Origin: Anaerolinea sp.
GTDB taxonomy: Bacteria > Chloroflexota > Anaerolineae > Anaerolineales > Anaerolineaceae
Length of the DNA stretch: 10,471 nucleotides
Direction of reading: 5' to 3'
Assembly (NCBI GenBank): GCA_013824385.1
Contig: PNNU01000080.1
Location: 1 to 10,471, forward strand
This document shows positions 1 to 7,142 of the stretch, piece by piece; position 1 is the stretch's first letter; each line of letters opens with the position of its first letter. The notes under the pieces are model-generated. The model had not been told where the DNA came from and did no database searches. It saw nothing but the letters and a program-made list of their open reading frames with translations. The position numbers and the translations under genes were made by a program.

Positions 1-1821
1 ATGCGTCTGTGGTATCGCTATCACCATCTTTTTGGAGAAGTCTTACATACTCACTTGATGACGTCGCAACCTGAAAAGACTGTTCGCTTGCATCAACGTG
101 CAAGTTGTTGGTATGAGGAAAATGGTTTGCGATCTGATGCCATTCACCACGCTCTCCTGGCAAAAGATTTCCAAATTGCTGCCGAATTAATCGAATTGGC
201 ATGGCCGGCAACAGAAGAAGGAAGTATTACGTCAATGACCTGGCTTGGATGGGTGAAGGCTTTACCTGAACAAATAATCGACCACCGGCCAGTTCTCAAT
301 GTTTGTTACGCCTATGCATTATTAAGTCGCGGTGAATTAGATAAAGCAGAAGCTCGGTTTAACGAAACTGAAGCTTGGCTGGATAAGTTTGCCGACCTTA
401 ATACAGAATCAGATTCATCAACTGAAAAACTGATCATAATAGACAATGAACAATTTAAATCGCTGCCCGCAACAATAGCAATTGGTCATGCCTATATAGC
501 TCAGACACTCGGTAATACTCACGATACTGTTAAATATGCAAACCTCGTTCTTCAACTTGTACCCGAAGATGATTCATTCAGACACAAACAAGCATACTTG
601 ATGCTGGGTATGACTTATTGGGCAAGCGGAGATCTTAACGCTGCTGATCAAGTCTTTGATGATTACTCACTTAAATTGCAAAAAAGCGGCAACCTCATTG
701 ATGCTATCAGCACGACCATGGTTCTCGCTGAAATCCAGTTGGCATTAGGCCGACTTCAGGAAGCAACAATTACTGTTGAGAGGCTGGTGAGCACTATTTT
801 AGATCAAGGAAAGCCAGTTCCTCCTGAAATGGCGGATTTATACAGGCAATTAGTTGTACTGCAGCTTGAACAAGGTAACATTGAAAAAGCTGAGGATCAT
901 TTAAATAAAAGCAAGGAATTTGGGGATAAAACTGATCTGCCAGTCTGGCGGTATCGATGGTATATTGCGCAAGCCAGATATTTTGATTCAATGAATGATC
1001 TTGATGGCGCCCTTTTATCATTGGATGAAGCTCAACGTCTTTTTATCCGCACCCCTTTGCCTGAAGGTCAATCCATTGATGCAATGAAATCACAGATTAG
1101 GATTAAACAAGGGAAAATTTCTGAAGCTCAGCAGTGGATTGATAAGCAGAATCTTGGGACTGAAGATGAAATCAATTTCTTGAACGAATTTGAACACATC
1201 ACATTGGCCCGAGTTTTACTGGCCCAATATCAGATTGAACGTCTGGATGATTCATTTCAGAAATTGGAAAAATTTTTAAATCACTTGTTGAATACTGCAG
1301 AAGAAAGTGGCCGCAAGAGAAGTGTAATTGAAATTTTGGTACTTCAGGCACTTTTATATCAGGCTAACGGGAATATTCCGCTTGCACTCAGACCATTAGA
1401 ACTTGCTCTGAACCTGGCTGCAAAAGAAGGTTTTATCCGCATCTTTGTGGATGCTGGTAAGTCATTAATTGACCTGCTCACAATTATTGAGTCAGAAAAT
1501 AAAAATACCCAGATAAAAGATTTCATTTTCACATTACGTTCATGCTTTGATCATGATCAAGGAACCTCTAACATTAGTAATAGCATTGAAACGAAAAAGA
1601 AACCATTAACTATTTCTCCTTCAATGGTTGAACCACTGAGCGAACGAGAATTTGATGTGCTTAAGTTGTTGCGTACCGAATTGAACGGACCTGAAATTGC
1701 ACGCGAATGTATGGTCTCGTTGACTACCATACGCACGCACACCCAAAATATTTATTCCAAATTGGGAGTCAACAATCGCAGGGCTGCAGTCCGGCGCGCA
1801 GAGGAATTAGAGCTGTTCTAA
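1..1821 (+). CDS. MalT-like (LAL/STAND) LuxR-family transcriptional regulator, N-terminally truncated by the window edge
   Basis: This is the C-terminal 606 residues of a large ATP-dependent LuxR regulator. Residues 4-11 (WYRYHHLF) match residues 321-328 of the complete paralog at 3913-6657, so about 317 residues are missing: the P-loop ATPase and winged-helix part. The ATG at base 1 is therefore probably an internal Met (aligned with Gln318 of the paralog), not the true start. Residues about 20-520 are helical and TPR-like. A LuxR helix-turn-helix fills about 545-606, with LSEREFDVLKLL, then PEIAREC and TTIRTHTQNIYSKLGV. In this family the ATPase and TPR parts sense an inducer and the HTH binds DNA as a multimer. 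The next gene starts 195 bases downstream behind its own promoter. A real 5' truncation of the gene cannot be excluded from this window. Family call is firm; ligand and targets are unknown. Confidence 0.88.
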   Translation: MRLWYRYHHLFGEVLHTHLMTSQPEKTVRLHQRASCWYEENGLRSDAIHHALLAKDFQIAAELIELAWPATEEGSITSMTWLGWVKALPEQIIDHRPVLNVCYAYALLSRGELDKAEARFNETEAWLDKFADLNTESDSSTEKLIIIDNEQFKSLPATIAIGHAYIAQTLGNTHDTVKYANLVLQLVPEDDSFRHKQAYLMLGMTYWASGDLNAADQVFDDYSLKLQKSGNLIDAISTTMVLAEIQLALGRLQEATITVERLVSTILDQGKPVPPEMADLYRQLVVLQLEQGNIEKAEDHLNKSKEFGDKTDLPVWRYRWYIAQARYFDSMNDLDGALLSLDEAQRLFIRTPLPEGQSIDAMKSQIRIKQGKISEAQQWIDKQNLGTEDEINFLNEFEHITLARVLLAQYQIERLDDSFQKLEKFLNHLLNTAEESGRKRSVIEILVLQALLYQANGNIPLALRPLELALNLAAKEGFIRIFVDAGKSLIDLLTIIESENKNTQIKDFIFTLRSCFDHDQGTSNISNSIETKKKPLTISPSMVEPLSEREFDVLKLLRTELNGPEIARECMVSLTTIRTHTQNIYSKLGVNNRRAAVRRAEELELF

Positions 1822-1850
1822 ACATTTAGTGGTCCACTGACCTTACATAT

Positions 1851-1876
1851 GGCAGGATATTCGTCCCTGCCTGCAT
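1851..1876 (+). terminator. Weak candidate terminator after regulator A
   Basis: A GGCAGG arm (1851-1856) can pair with CCTGCC (1866-1871) across a 9-base loop, 30 bases after the stop codon. The tail is only T-rich (ATTTCTTAT), not a clean T run, so intrinsic termination is uncertain. Confidence 0.3.
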
Positions 1877-1923
1877 TTCTTATCCCCCCAGTTTATTAAT
1901 AAATCTGAAAAACCAAAACATTT

Positions 1924-1979
1924 TCATCACTTATGATGATGACGCCTCATCATTTATTTTTGTATCTTTGAACTGAAGA
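1924..1979 (+). promoter_or_regulatory. Promoter/operator module, copy 1 (upstream of the 2017 gene)
   Basis: TCATCA lies at 1924 and 1947, and an inverted TGATGA at 1937. ATGATGA and TCATCAT form an inverted repeat around CGCC. TGTATC at 1961 begins 14 bases after the second TCATCA, and TATCTT (1963-1968) is the likely -10 box. ATGACG (1939-1944), 18 bases upstream, could serve as -35, which would place it inside the inverted repeat. Predicted transcription start is near 1975, where another TGAAGA (1974-1979) sits, about 42 bases before the start codon. The same arrangement with identical distances occurs at 2529-2596 and 8554-8610, which is the main support. Confidence 0.6.
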
Positions 1980-2016
1980 TATGAAATAAAAATTACTATA
2001 ACGAGGAGAAAATTAG

Positions 2017-2424
2017 ATGGATTTCACAAAGTTTGGAAAAATTGTAATTGTGACCTCATTATTTCGGTTGTTATTTGGTGGGTATCTGGTCGGAAACGAC
2101 CTTTACCGTTTTAACGATGGCAATAGCGCCCTGCAAGTCTTATTTATTTATACTTTGATCGGTCTCTTTACAACCCTGTTTTTAAGCGGAAAAAAATCCG
2201 GCCTCTTCTGCCTGATTGGTCTGGATAGTCTATTCATAATTGCACAATTAACTTTTATTATCCTTTCATTGAGTAAATTAATAGATCCGGGGCTGCATGA
2301 CCCGTTGACCAATTGGTGGAGTATGTCGTTAATGATTTTTTTCAATGTTACTTCTCTCATATATTCCTTAAGAACGATCAGAGAATACAGAGTCACTCAA
2401 GTACGAACAGTCATCACTCAATAA
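2017..2424 (+). CDS. Small four-helix integral membrane protein, unknown function
   Basis: A 135-residue protein I do not recognise as a named family. Four hydrophobic segments are visible at about residues 8-28, 37-57, 63-85 and 100-120, separated by short charged loops (SGKK at 57-60), so it is an inner-membrane protein with little soluble mass. The ATG at 2017 is preceded by GAGGAG (2003-2008) at good spacing. It has a private promoter (copy 1 of the repeated module) and a strong terminator at 2461-2499, so it is probably monocistronic. It follows regulator A and precedes the small-protein/DUF4386 pair. A protein of similar size and topology follows the second DUF4386 gene at 7986, but I see no clear sequence match between the two. 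Coding status is likely; function is unknown. Confidence 0.8.
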   Translation: MDFTKFGKIVIVTSLFRLLFGGYLVGNDLYRFNDGNSALQVLFIYTLIGLFTTLFLSGKKSGLFCLIGLDSLFIIAQLTFIILSLSKLIDPGLHDPLTNWWSMSLMIFFNVTSLIYSLRTIREYRVTQVRTVITQ

Positions 2425-2460
2425 ACCTTGTATAAAACTATATAGAAAGAAGCACAAAAC

Positions 2461-2499
2461 CCGGCAGAGTAATTAAATATCCTCTGCCGGAACTTTTTT
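2461..2499 (+). terminator. Strong Rho-independent terminator
   Basis: CCGGCAGAG (2461-2469) pairs perfectly with CTCTGCCGG (2482-2490) across a 12-base AT-rich loop, followed after AAC by TTTTTT (2494-2499). It lies 36 bases after the stop of the 2017 gene and before the next promoter module, so it separates the two transcripts. Confidence 0.9.
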
Positions 2500-2528
2500 C
2501 TCATCAAAGCAACCCTCCAATTAGGAAA

Positions 2529-2596
2529 TCATCACATCAATCCTCACAAGTAATGAAGACATTTCATCACTTTATCTTGTATCTTAGGGGTGAAGA
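2529..2596 (+). promoter_or_regulatory. Promoter/operator module, copy 2 (upstream of the 2648 small-protein gene)
   Basis: Half-sites TCATCA (2529), TCCTCA (2541), inverted TGAAGA (2554) and TCATCA (2564) are followed by TGTATC at 2578, 14 bases after the last TCATCA. The likely -10 is TATCTT (2580-2585). AAGACA (2556-2561) lies 18 bases upstream and matches four of six bases of a -35 box. A further TGAAGA (2591-2596) lies at the predicted start of transcription, at the same +27 offset as in copy 1. The 5' leader to ATG 2648 would be about 56 bases. The position after a strong terminator fits a true promoter. Confidence 0.65.
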
Positions 2597-2647
2597 CAAG
2601 TAGATAAAAAAAAACACATCCATCAAAAATAATTGTCGAGGTGCTGC

Positions 2648-2911
2648 ATGAAAGAAGAATACACAATACCTGAATGGAATGCCGAATCTAGGCTTTATGA
2701 GATCCGCCTCAAGGGACACATGGATGACAAGTGGGCTGATTGGTTTGAGGGCTTGGCCATAACGCTGGAAGACAATGGCGACATGCTATTAATTGGTCCA
2801 GTGGTTGATCAGGCTGCATTACACGGCTTGCTAAAAAAAGTCCGTGATCTGGGCATGACTTTGGTCTCGGTAAATTTTGTTAATCCTGGCCAGGAAAAAA
2901 CAGGAGGGTAA
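2648..2911 (+). CDS. Small conserved protein with VDQAALHGLLKKVRDLG block (copy A)
   Basis: An 87-residue soluble protein with no signal peptide or membrane segment. It has YEIRLKGH at residues 17-24, a KWADWFEGL block at 28-36, a strand-like stretch with acidic residues (37-50), and the highly conserved VVDQAALHGLLKKVRDLGM at 52-70. I recognise the pattern from uncharacterised small proteins of Chloroflexota and some other phyla, but know no established function. The ATG at 2648 follows GAGGTG (2638-2643); a TTG five codons upstream would sit before this ribosome site and is less likely. Its paralog at 6822 is colinear from residue 17 through residue 81 without gaps. It is 66 bases upstream of a DUF4386 gene and probably shares its transcript; the same gene order recurs at 6822/7143. 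A protein-interaction or ligand-binding role is speculation. Confidence 0.88.
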   Translation: MKEEYTIPEWNAESRLYEIRLKGHMDDKWADWFEGLAITLEDNGDMLLIGPVVDQAALHGLLKKVRDLGMTLVSVNFVNPGQEKTGG

Positions 2912-2977
2912 ATTGTAAATAATTTCAATATTTGTTTATGTGTTTACTAATCAATTATTCAAAAAAGGAAATCTAAA

Positions 2978-3697
2978 ATGAAAACATACAGAAAGAATGC
3001 AGTAATGGCAGGTGTCCTCTACTTCCTGGGGACGGTCTTTGGGGTTTTGAGTGGAGTCATTGGCGGCGAAGTGGTTTCCTCATTCAGTTTCGGAAAACCG
3101 CTTGTTGGTGTGGATATCCTGGGCATCGTTGCCGCTAATTCGTCCCGAATTACGATAGGTGCATTTTTAATCCTCATGATGGGCATTTCGCTGATGATGA
3201 TGACGATTTTCCTCTACCCGATCTTTAGAAAAGACAGCGAAGAACTTGCAACAGGGATGGTTCTTTTCCGTGGGGCATTAGAGGGAACTTTTTATTTTCT
3301 TTCGACCCTCGGGTTTTTAGCACTGGTCTTACTCGGTAAGGAATACATTACCGCTGGCGCCGATTCGGCAGCTTTACAGTCCATAGGCAATGTCTTGTAT
3401 TGGTTTCAAGGCCGCATGGGTCCGATCGGTTCCTTCTTATTTTCCATCGGGGCTCTGTTTTTATACATCTCCTTCTACCGCACTCGCCTGATCCCCCGTT
3501 GGTTGTCAATCTGGGGTTTTATTGGTATGGTGTTTTGGATGGCTTCCCAATTTTTGAAATCCTTTAACATGGATCCCGGCATCGGTTTATATCTGGAAAT
3601 GGTCGTAGGTCCACAGGAAATAGTAATGGCAGTCTGGTTGATCGTAAAAGGGTTCAATAAATCAGCACTTGCATCGTTGATAGAGAAAAAAGAATAA
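2978..3697 (+). CDS. DUF4386 family integral membrane protein (copy A)
   Basis: A 239-residue multi-pass membrane protein with hydrophobic segments at about residues 9-30, 58-82, 104-120, 148-167, 172-193 and 203-226. Features I associate with DUF4386 are AGVLYFLGTVFGVLS near the start, LYPIFRK at the end of the second segment (79-85), LIPRWLSIWG (171-180) and the C-terminal QEIVMAVWLIVKGFN (213-227). The family has no established biochemical role. The ATG at 2978 is preceded by AAGGA (2965-2969) eight bases away. The 16 bases 2954-2969 match 7121-7136 before the second DUF4386 gene with one mismatch, so the duplication included the ribosome-binding region. It is likely cotranscribed with the small protein at 2648. 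Confidence 0.9.
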   Translation: MKTYRKNAVMAGVLYFLGTVFGVLSGVIGGEVVSSFSFGKPLVGVDILGIVAANSSRITIGAFLILMMGISLMMMTIFLYPIFRKDSEELATGMVLFRGALEGTFYFLSTLGFLALVLLGKEYITAGADSAALQSIGNVLYWFQGRMGPIGSFLFSIGALFLYISFYRTRLIPRWLSIWGFIGMVFWMASQFLKSFNMDPGIGLYLEMVVGPQEIVMAVWLIVKGFNKSALASLIEKKE

Positions 3698-3757
3698 TCT
3701 AGAGAGACAAATAGATATTTAAAAGTATTATCCACAAGTTTCTTGTATTAGGATATG

Positions 3758-3790
3758 AATCGCGTCGAACCTTGATGGGGGGATGCGATT
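3758..3790 (+). other. Weak inverted repeat in the gap before regulator B
   Basis: AATCGC (3758-3763) and GCGATT (3785-3790) flank a 21-base loop that contains a run of G. There is no T tract, so it is a poor terminator; it could be an operator or chance. The rest of 3698-3879 shows nothing else I can support. Confidence 0.2.
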
Positions 3791-3879
3791 TATATTAATT
3801 ATGGTATTTATGATAATTTATTGTTAGCAAAAACGAATCTTCACCCATCCACTTTATTAAGGCAAATGAATAATTAGAA

Positions 3880-3913
3880 TGGACAAATCGCAGCGCGTTG
3901 TATAATTCTTTTA
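3880..3913 (+). promoter_or_regulatory. Promoter of regulator B, predicted to give a leaderless mRNA
   Basis: A perfect TATAAT lies at 3901-3906. TGGACA (3880-3885) is a five-of-six match to the -35 consensus, but with a rather short 15-base spacer. With standard geometry the first transcribed base is 3913, the A of the ATG start codon. No Shine-Dalgarno sequence is visible before this ATG, which agrees with a leaderless transcript. Confidence 0.6.
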
Positions 3914-6657
3914 TGTTCACCCTCATTATAAAAACCAAACTCCATATTCCATCACTTCGACAAAAATTAGTTGTGCGACCACGCTTGATGGAGAAATTGA
4001 ATGAGAGCCTTGAAAGTAAATTAATCCTCGTTTCTGCTCCTGCTGGTTTTAGCAAAACCTCACTTGTCTGTGAATGGCTTTCTGAGTGTCGCTGTTTAGT
4101 TGCCTGGTTATCACTTGACGAAGGTGATTCCGATCCCATCCGGTTTTTGAATTATATGATTGCCGCTTTGCAAACGATATCCAAAGATGTGGGCAATGAA
4201 GCATTGAAAGTAGTTCAAACCACAGAGTCGGTTACAACGATTAATGAAAACATTTTAACGACTCTTCTAAATGATATTTCCACTATTAATGAAAAATTCA
4301 TACTTGTTTTGGATGATTACCACTTGATCAATTCTAAAAAAATAGACTTTGCCCTCACATTTTTTATTGATCATATGCCGGCTCAGATGAGTATCATAAT
4401 CACTACACGCGAGGACCCCAATTTGCCGCTTGCCCGTTTACGTGCTCGGGGGCAATTGACTGAATTACGCGAAGCAGATCTTCGTTTTACTCCTAAAGAA
4501 GCTGGTGAATTTCTTAACCAGGTAATGAATCTCAACCTTTCGGAAGAAAATATCTCAGCATTGGAGAACCGCACAGAAGGTTGGATCGCTGGTCTTCAAT
4601 TAGCAGCACTTTCTATGCAGGGAAGGGAAGATATCAATGGATTTATCCGGGCTTTCACAGGTAGTCATCGTTTTGTTTTGGATTATCTAGTCGAAGAAGT
4701 TCTTAAGCACCAACCGGATCATATTCGTTATTTCTTACTTCAAACTTCGATATTAAGTAGATTAAGTGGACAACTTTGTAATTATGTCACCGGAATAGAA
4801 GATAGCGTCGAGATCCTTGATTTGCTGGAACAGAGTAATCTTTTTATCATTCCGCTTGATGATCAAAGACAATGGTATCGCTACCATCATTTGTTCACCG
4901 ATATGTTATTAGCTTATTTAATACAAACTCAACCCGATAGTTTATCAAACCTACATAAAAGGGCTAGCACATGGTACGAAAAAGATGGAAAACTACCAGA
5001 TGCCATACACCATGCGCTGGCTGCCAAAGATTTTGAACGAGCAGCGAAACTTGTTGAACTCGCAATACCAGAAATGCGCAGAAACAGACAGGGAGCCACA
5101 GTTACAGAGCTAGGGTGGCTTAAAGAACTTCCCGAAGAGTTGATTTATTTCAGACCAGTCCTTTGTGTTGATTATGCATATGCCTTATTTGCAGTTGGTG
5201 AACTGGATGGGGTTGAAAAACGTTTAAATGATGCTGAACGTTGGCTTAACTCAGTGATTGATAATGGTGGGCTGAAACAAATTCCGACAACAACAAAGGT
5301 GGTTGAAGACCAGGAAGAATTTCGACGTTTACCAGGTATGATCGCCCTTCTTCGTGCCGCAAAAGCTTTGATCGTAGGTGATACAAACGAGATCGAAAAA
5401 AACGCCCGCAAAGCTCTTGAAAATGCTTATGATAATGATTATCTACTTCGCGGCGGAGCTGCAACGCAGTTGGCACTCGCTTCTTGGGCAAAAGGTGATC
5501 TTGACGAAGCTCGCAATTTAATTTCTATTGGCATTGAAAACGTGCGGAAAGCTGGATACACCTCTGCAGCAATAGGAGGAGTTATAACCCTGGCAGATAT
5601 CCAGATTGCTAAAGGTGAATTGGCCAATGCGATGGCAACATTTCAAAGTGGATTGCAATTGGCAAAAGAATTTGGAACACCAATCTTGCCTGGAACAGCT
5701 GATATGTATGTGGGCATGAGTAGTCTTTATTATGAATATAACGATTTACAGGCTGCAAAAGATAATCTTCTAAAGAGTCAAACATTAGGCAAATTTGCCA
5801 GCCTGCCCCAAAATCCATATCGGTGGCATGCGATGATGGCGCGAATTAGTGAAGCCCAAGGCGATCTGGATGGTGCACTCGATCTCTTCAACAAAGCCGA
5901 ACAACTTTATGATGGTAATTTCTCACCTAATATTCGTCCAATTTCTACCTGCAAGATAAAGTTACTGTTAGCCCAAGGAAAATTAAGTGACGCTCAAGCA
6001 TGGGTACAGGAACACAAACTCACTGTTGAAGACGAACTGAGCTTCATACGCGAGTTCGATCACATCACCCTTACAAGAGTGCTTCTTGCAGATTATCTTC
6101 GCAACCACACCGAAGATTCAATTATTAAAGCAATGGCACTTTTGGAACGATTGCGAAAAGCAGCAGAAGAAGGTCGCAGGAAGAGAAGCGTCATCGAGAT
6201 TCTTATGTTGCAGGCACTTGTGTCTCAAGCCCAAGGAGATATTTCTGCTGCCCTCTTACCATTGCAGGATGCCCTTTTGATAGCCGAACCGGAAGGATTT
6301 ATTCGCACATTTGTTGATGAAGGTACAAGCATGAAGCAATTATTGCAAGAAGCCTCTTCACGTGGGATTATGCCTGACTATTCCGGTAGGCTGTTAGCTG
6401 CATTTGAAGAAGAGAATCAGAATATCGAAAAAAACCTAATATCTTCCCCTGACAGACTCCTTAACGATTTATTGAGCCATCGCGAGTTTGAAATACTAAA
6501 ACTTATATCACTTGGTCTTTCAAATCGTGAGATTGGCGAGCGGCTATTCCTAGCAATCGATACAGTCAAAGGACATAACCGAAGAATTTTCGACAAACTG
6601 CAAGTTGAAAGCCGTACTGAAGCCATTGCACGTGCCCGTGAGTTGGGATTAATTTAA
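3913..6657 (+). CDS. MalT-like (LAL/STAND) LuxR-family transcriptional regulator, complete
   Basis: A 914-residue regulator with the full MalT-type layout. It opens with IKTKLHIPSLRQKLVVRPRL, usual for the family. A P-loop follows at about 42-50 (APAGFSKTS), with Ser47 where Gly is usual. Walker B is ILVLDDYHLI (130-139, Asp134/Asp135), then ITTREDPNLPLARLRARGQL (to 182), the TEGWIAGLQLAAL block (221-233) and WYRYHHLF (321-328). Helical TPR-like repeats run to about 830, and a LuxR helix-turn-helix occupies about 853-914 (NREIGERLFLAIDTVKGHNRR). ATP and an unknown inducer should drive multimerisation and DNA binding. The ATG at 3913 is preferred over an in-frame TTG at 3898, which lies upstream of the -10 box. 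The protein is paralogous to regulator A along all of A's visible length and sits directly upstream of the second small-protein/DUF4386 pair. Inducer and targets are unknown. Confidence 0.95.
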   Translation: MFTLIIKTKLHIPSLRQKLVVRPRLMEKLNESLESKLILVSAPAGFSKTSLVCEWLSECRCLVAWLSLDEGDSDPIRFLNYMIAALQTISKDVGNEALKVVQTTESVTTINENILTTLLNDISTINEKFILVLDDYHLINSKKIDFALTFFIDHMPAQMSIIITTREDPNLPLARLRARGQLTELREADLRFTPKEAGEFLNQVMNLNLSEENISALENRTEGWIAGLQLAALSMQGREDINGFIRAFTGSHRFVLDYLVEEVLKHQPDHIRYFLLQTSILSRLSGQLCNYVTGIEDSVEILDLLEQSNLFIIPLDDQRQWYRYHHLFTDMLLAYLIQTQPDSLSNLHKRASTWYEKDGKLPDAIHHALAAKDFERAAKLVELAIPEMRRNRQGATVTELGWLKELPEELIYFRPVLCVDYAYALFAVGELDGVEKRLNDAERWLNSVIDNGGLKQIPTTTKVVEDQEEFRRLPGMIALLRAAKALIVGDTNEIEKNARKALENAYDNDYLLRGGAATQLALASWAKGDLDEARNLISIGIENVRKAGYTSAAIGGVITLADIQIAKGELANAMATFQSGLQLAKEFGTPILPGTADMYVGMSSLYYEYNDLQAAKDNLLKSQTLGKFASLPQNPYRWHAMMARISEAQGDLDGALDLFNKAEQLYDGNFSPNIRPISTCKIKLLLAQGKLSDAQAWVQEHKLTVEDELSFIREFDHITLTRVLLADYLRNHTEDSIIKAMALLERLRKAAEEGRRKRSVIEILMLQALVSQAQGDISAALLPLQDALLIAEPEGFIRTFVDEGTSMKQLLQEASSRGIMPDYSGRLLAAFEEENQNIEKNLISSPDRLLNDLLSHREFEILKLISLGLSNREIGERLFLAIDTVKGHNRRIFDKLQVESRTEAIARARELGLI

Positions 6658-6821
6658 GTAGAAGACACATTTTTCCACAAAATCCCCGTTGTAAAAATCA
6701 ATAACAACACCTACATCCTACACTAAAGTGTCTATTCAATAACACTATGCTGCAGATAAGATACATCTATCTATAGCGCGTGGAATGGACTGCCATTACC
6801 AACCACGAAAGGAGAAGGGAG

Positions 6822-7097
6822 TTGTCAAACAATATTTTCAAAAATACGGATCAAGATCACTCAATGCTCTATCAGATCAGGATCAAAGGTCATCTGGGCC
6901 AGCAGTGGACTGCATGGTTTGATGGCTTTACCATCACTTTGGGAGAAGAAGGAGATACTTTCTTAACCGGCTTCGTGGTTGATCAAGCTGCATTGCATGG
7001 GTTGCTTAAAAAAGTTCGTGACTTGGGCATGCCATTAGTCTCTGTTTATGCTATAGAACTTGGTCAGGAATGTATGCCAGATTCCAAACTCCCATAA
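6822..7097 (+). CDS. Small conserved protein with VDQAALHGLLKKVRDLG block (copy B)
   Basis: A 91-residue paralog of the protein at 2648: YQIRIKGH at 17-24, QWTAWFDGF at 28-36, and VVDQAALHGLLKKVRDLGM at 52-70, identical to copy A. I choose the TTG at 6822 because GGAG (6811-6814) in a purine-rich stretch lies seven bases upstream, and because this start gives an N-terminus of exactly the same length as copy A. The in-frame GTG at 6780 has no ribosome site, and the ATG at 6864 would remove the region before the first strand. Over the 19-codon conserved block the two genes differ at eight codons, all synonymous, so the protein is under purifying selection. It follows regulator B by 164 bases and precedes a DUF4386 gene by 45. 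No obvious promoter precedes it. Function unknown. Confidence 0.87.
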   Translation: MSNNIFKNTDQDHSMLYQIRIKGHLGQQWTAWFDGFTITLGEEGDTFLTGFVVDQAALHGLLKKVRDLGMPLVSVYAIELGQECMPDSKLP

Positions 7098-7142
7098 ATT
7101 ATTTGAAGCAACTCAACCATATTGTTCAAAAAAGGATAAAAA

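Noticed and set aside
3730..3757. TTCTTGTATTAGG resembling the -10 part of module copy 2
   Set aside because: No TCATCA or TGATGA half-sites occur at the required distances; only the AT-rich -10-like part is similar.
3898..3912. TTG at 3898 as the start of regulator B
   Set aside because: It lies at or upstream of the TATAAT box, so it would not be transcribed from that promoter; the ATG at 3913 also gives the normal family N-terminus.
6658..6695. Possible fourth copy of the promoter module before the 6822 gene (GAAGACACATTT and a TTGTAA)
   Set aside because: The spacing does not match the other copies and TCATCA half-sites are absent.
6720..6731. ACACTAAAGTGT short palindrome between regulator B and small protein copy B
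   Set aside because: Five-base arms around AA are expected by chance in AT-rich DNA, and no promoter elements frame it.
6780..6821. GTG at 6780 as the start of small protein copy B
   Set aside because: It has no ribosome site, and it would add 14 residues with no counterpart in copy A; TTG 6822 has a good site and gives equal N-terminal length.
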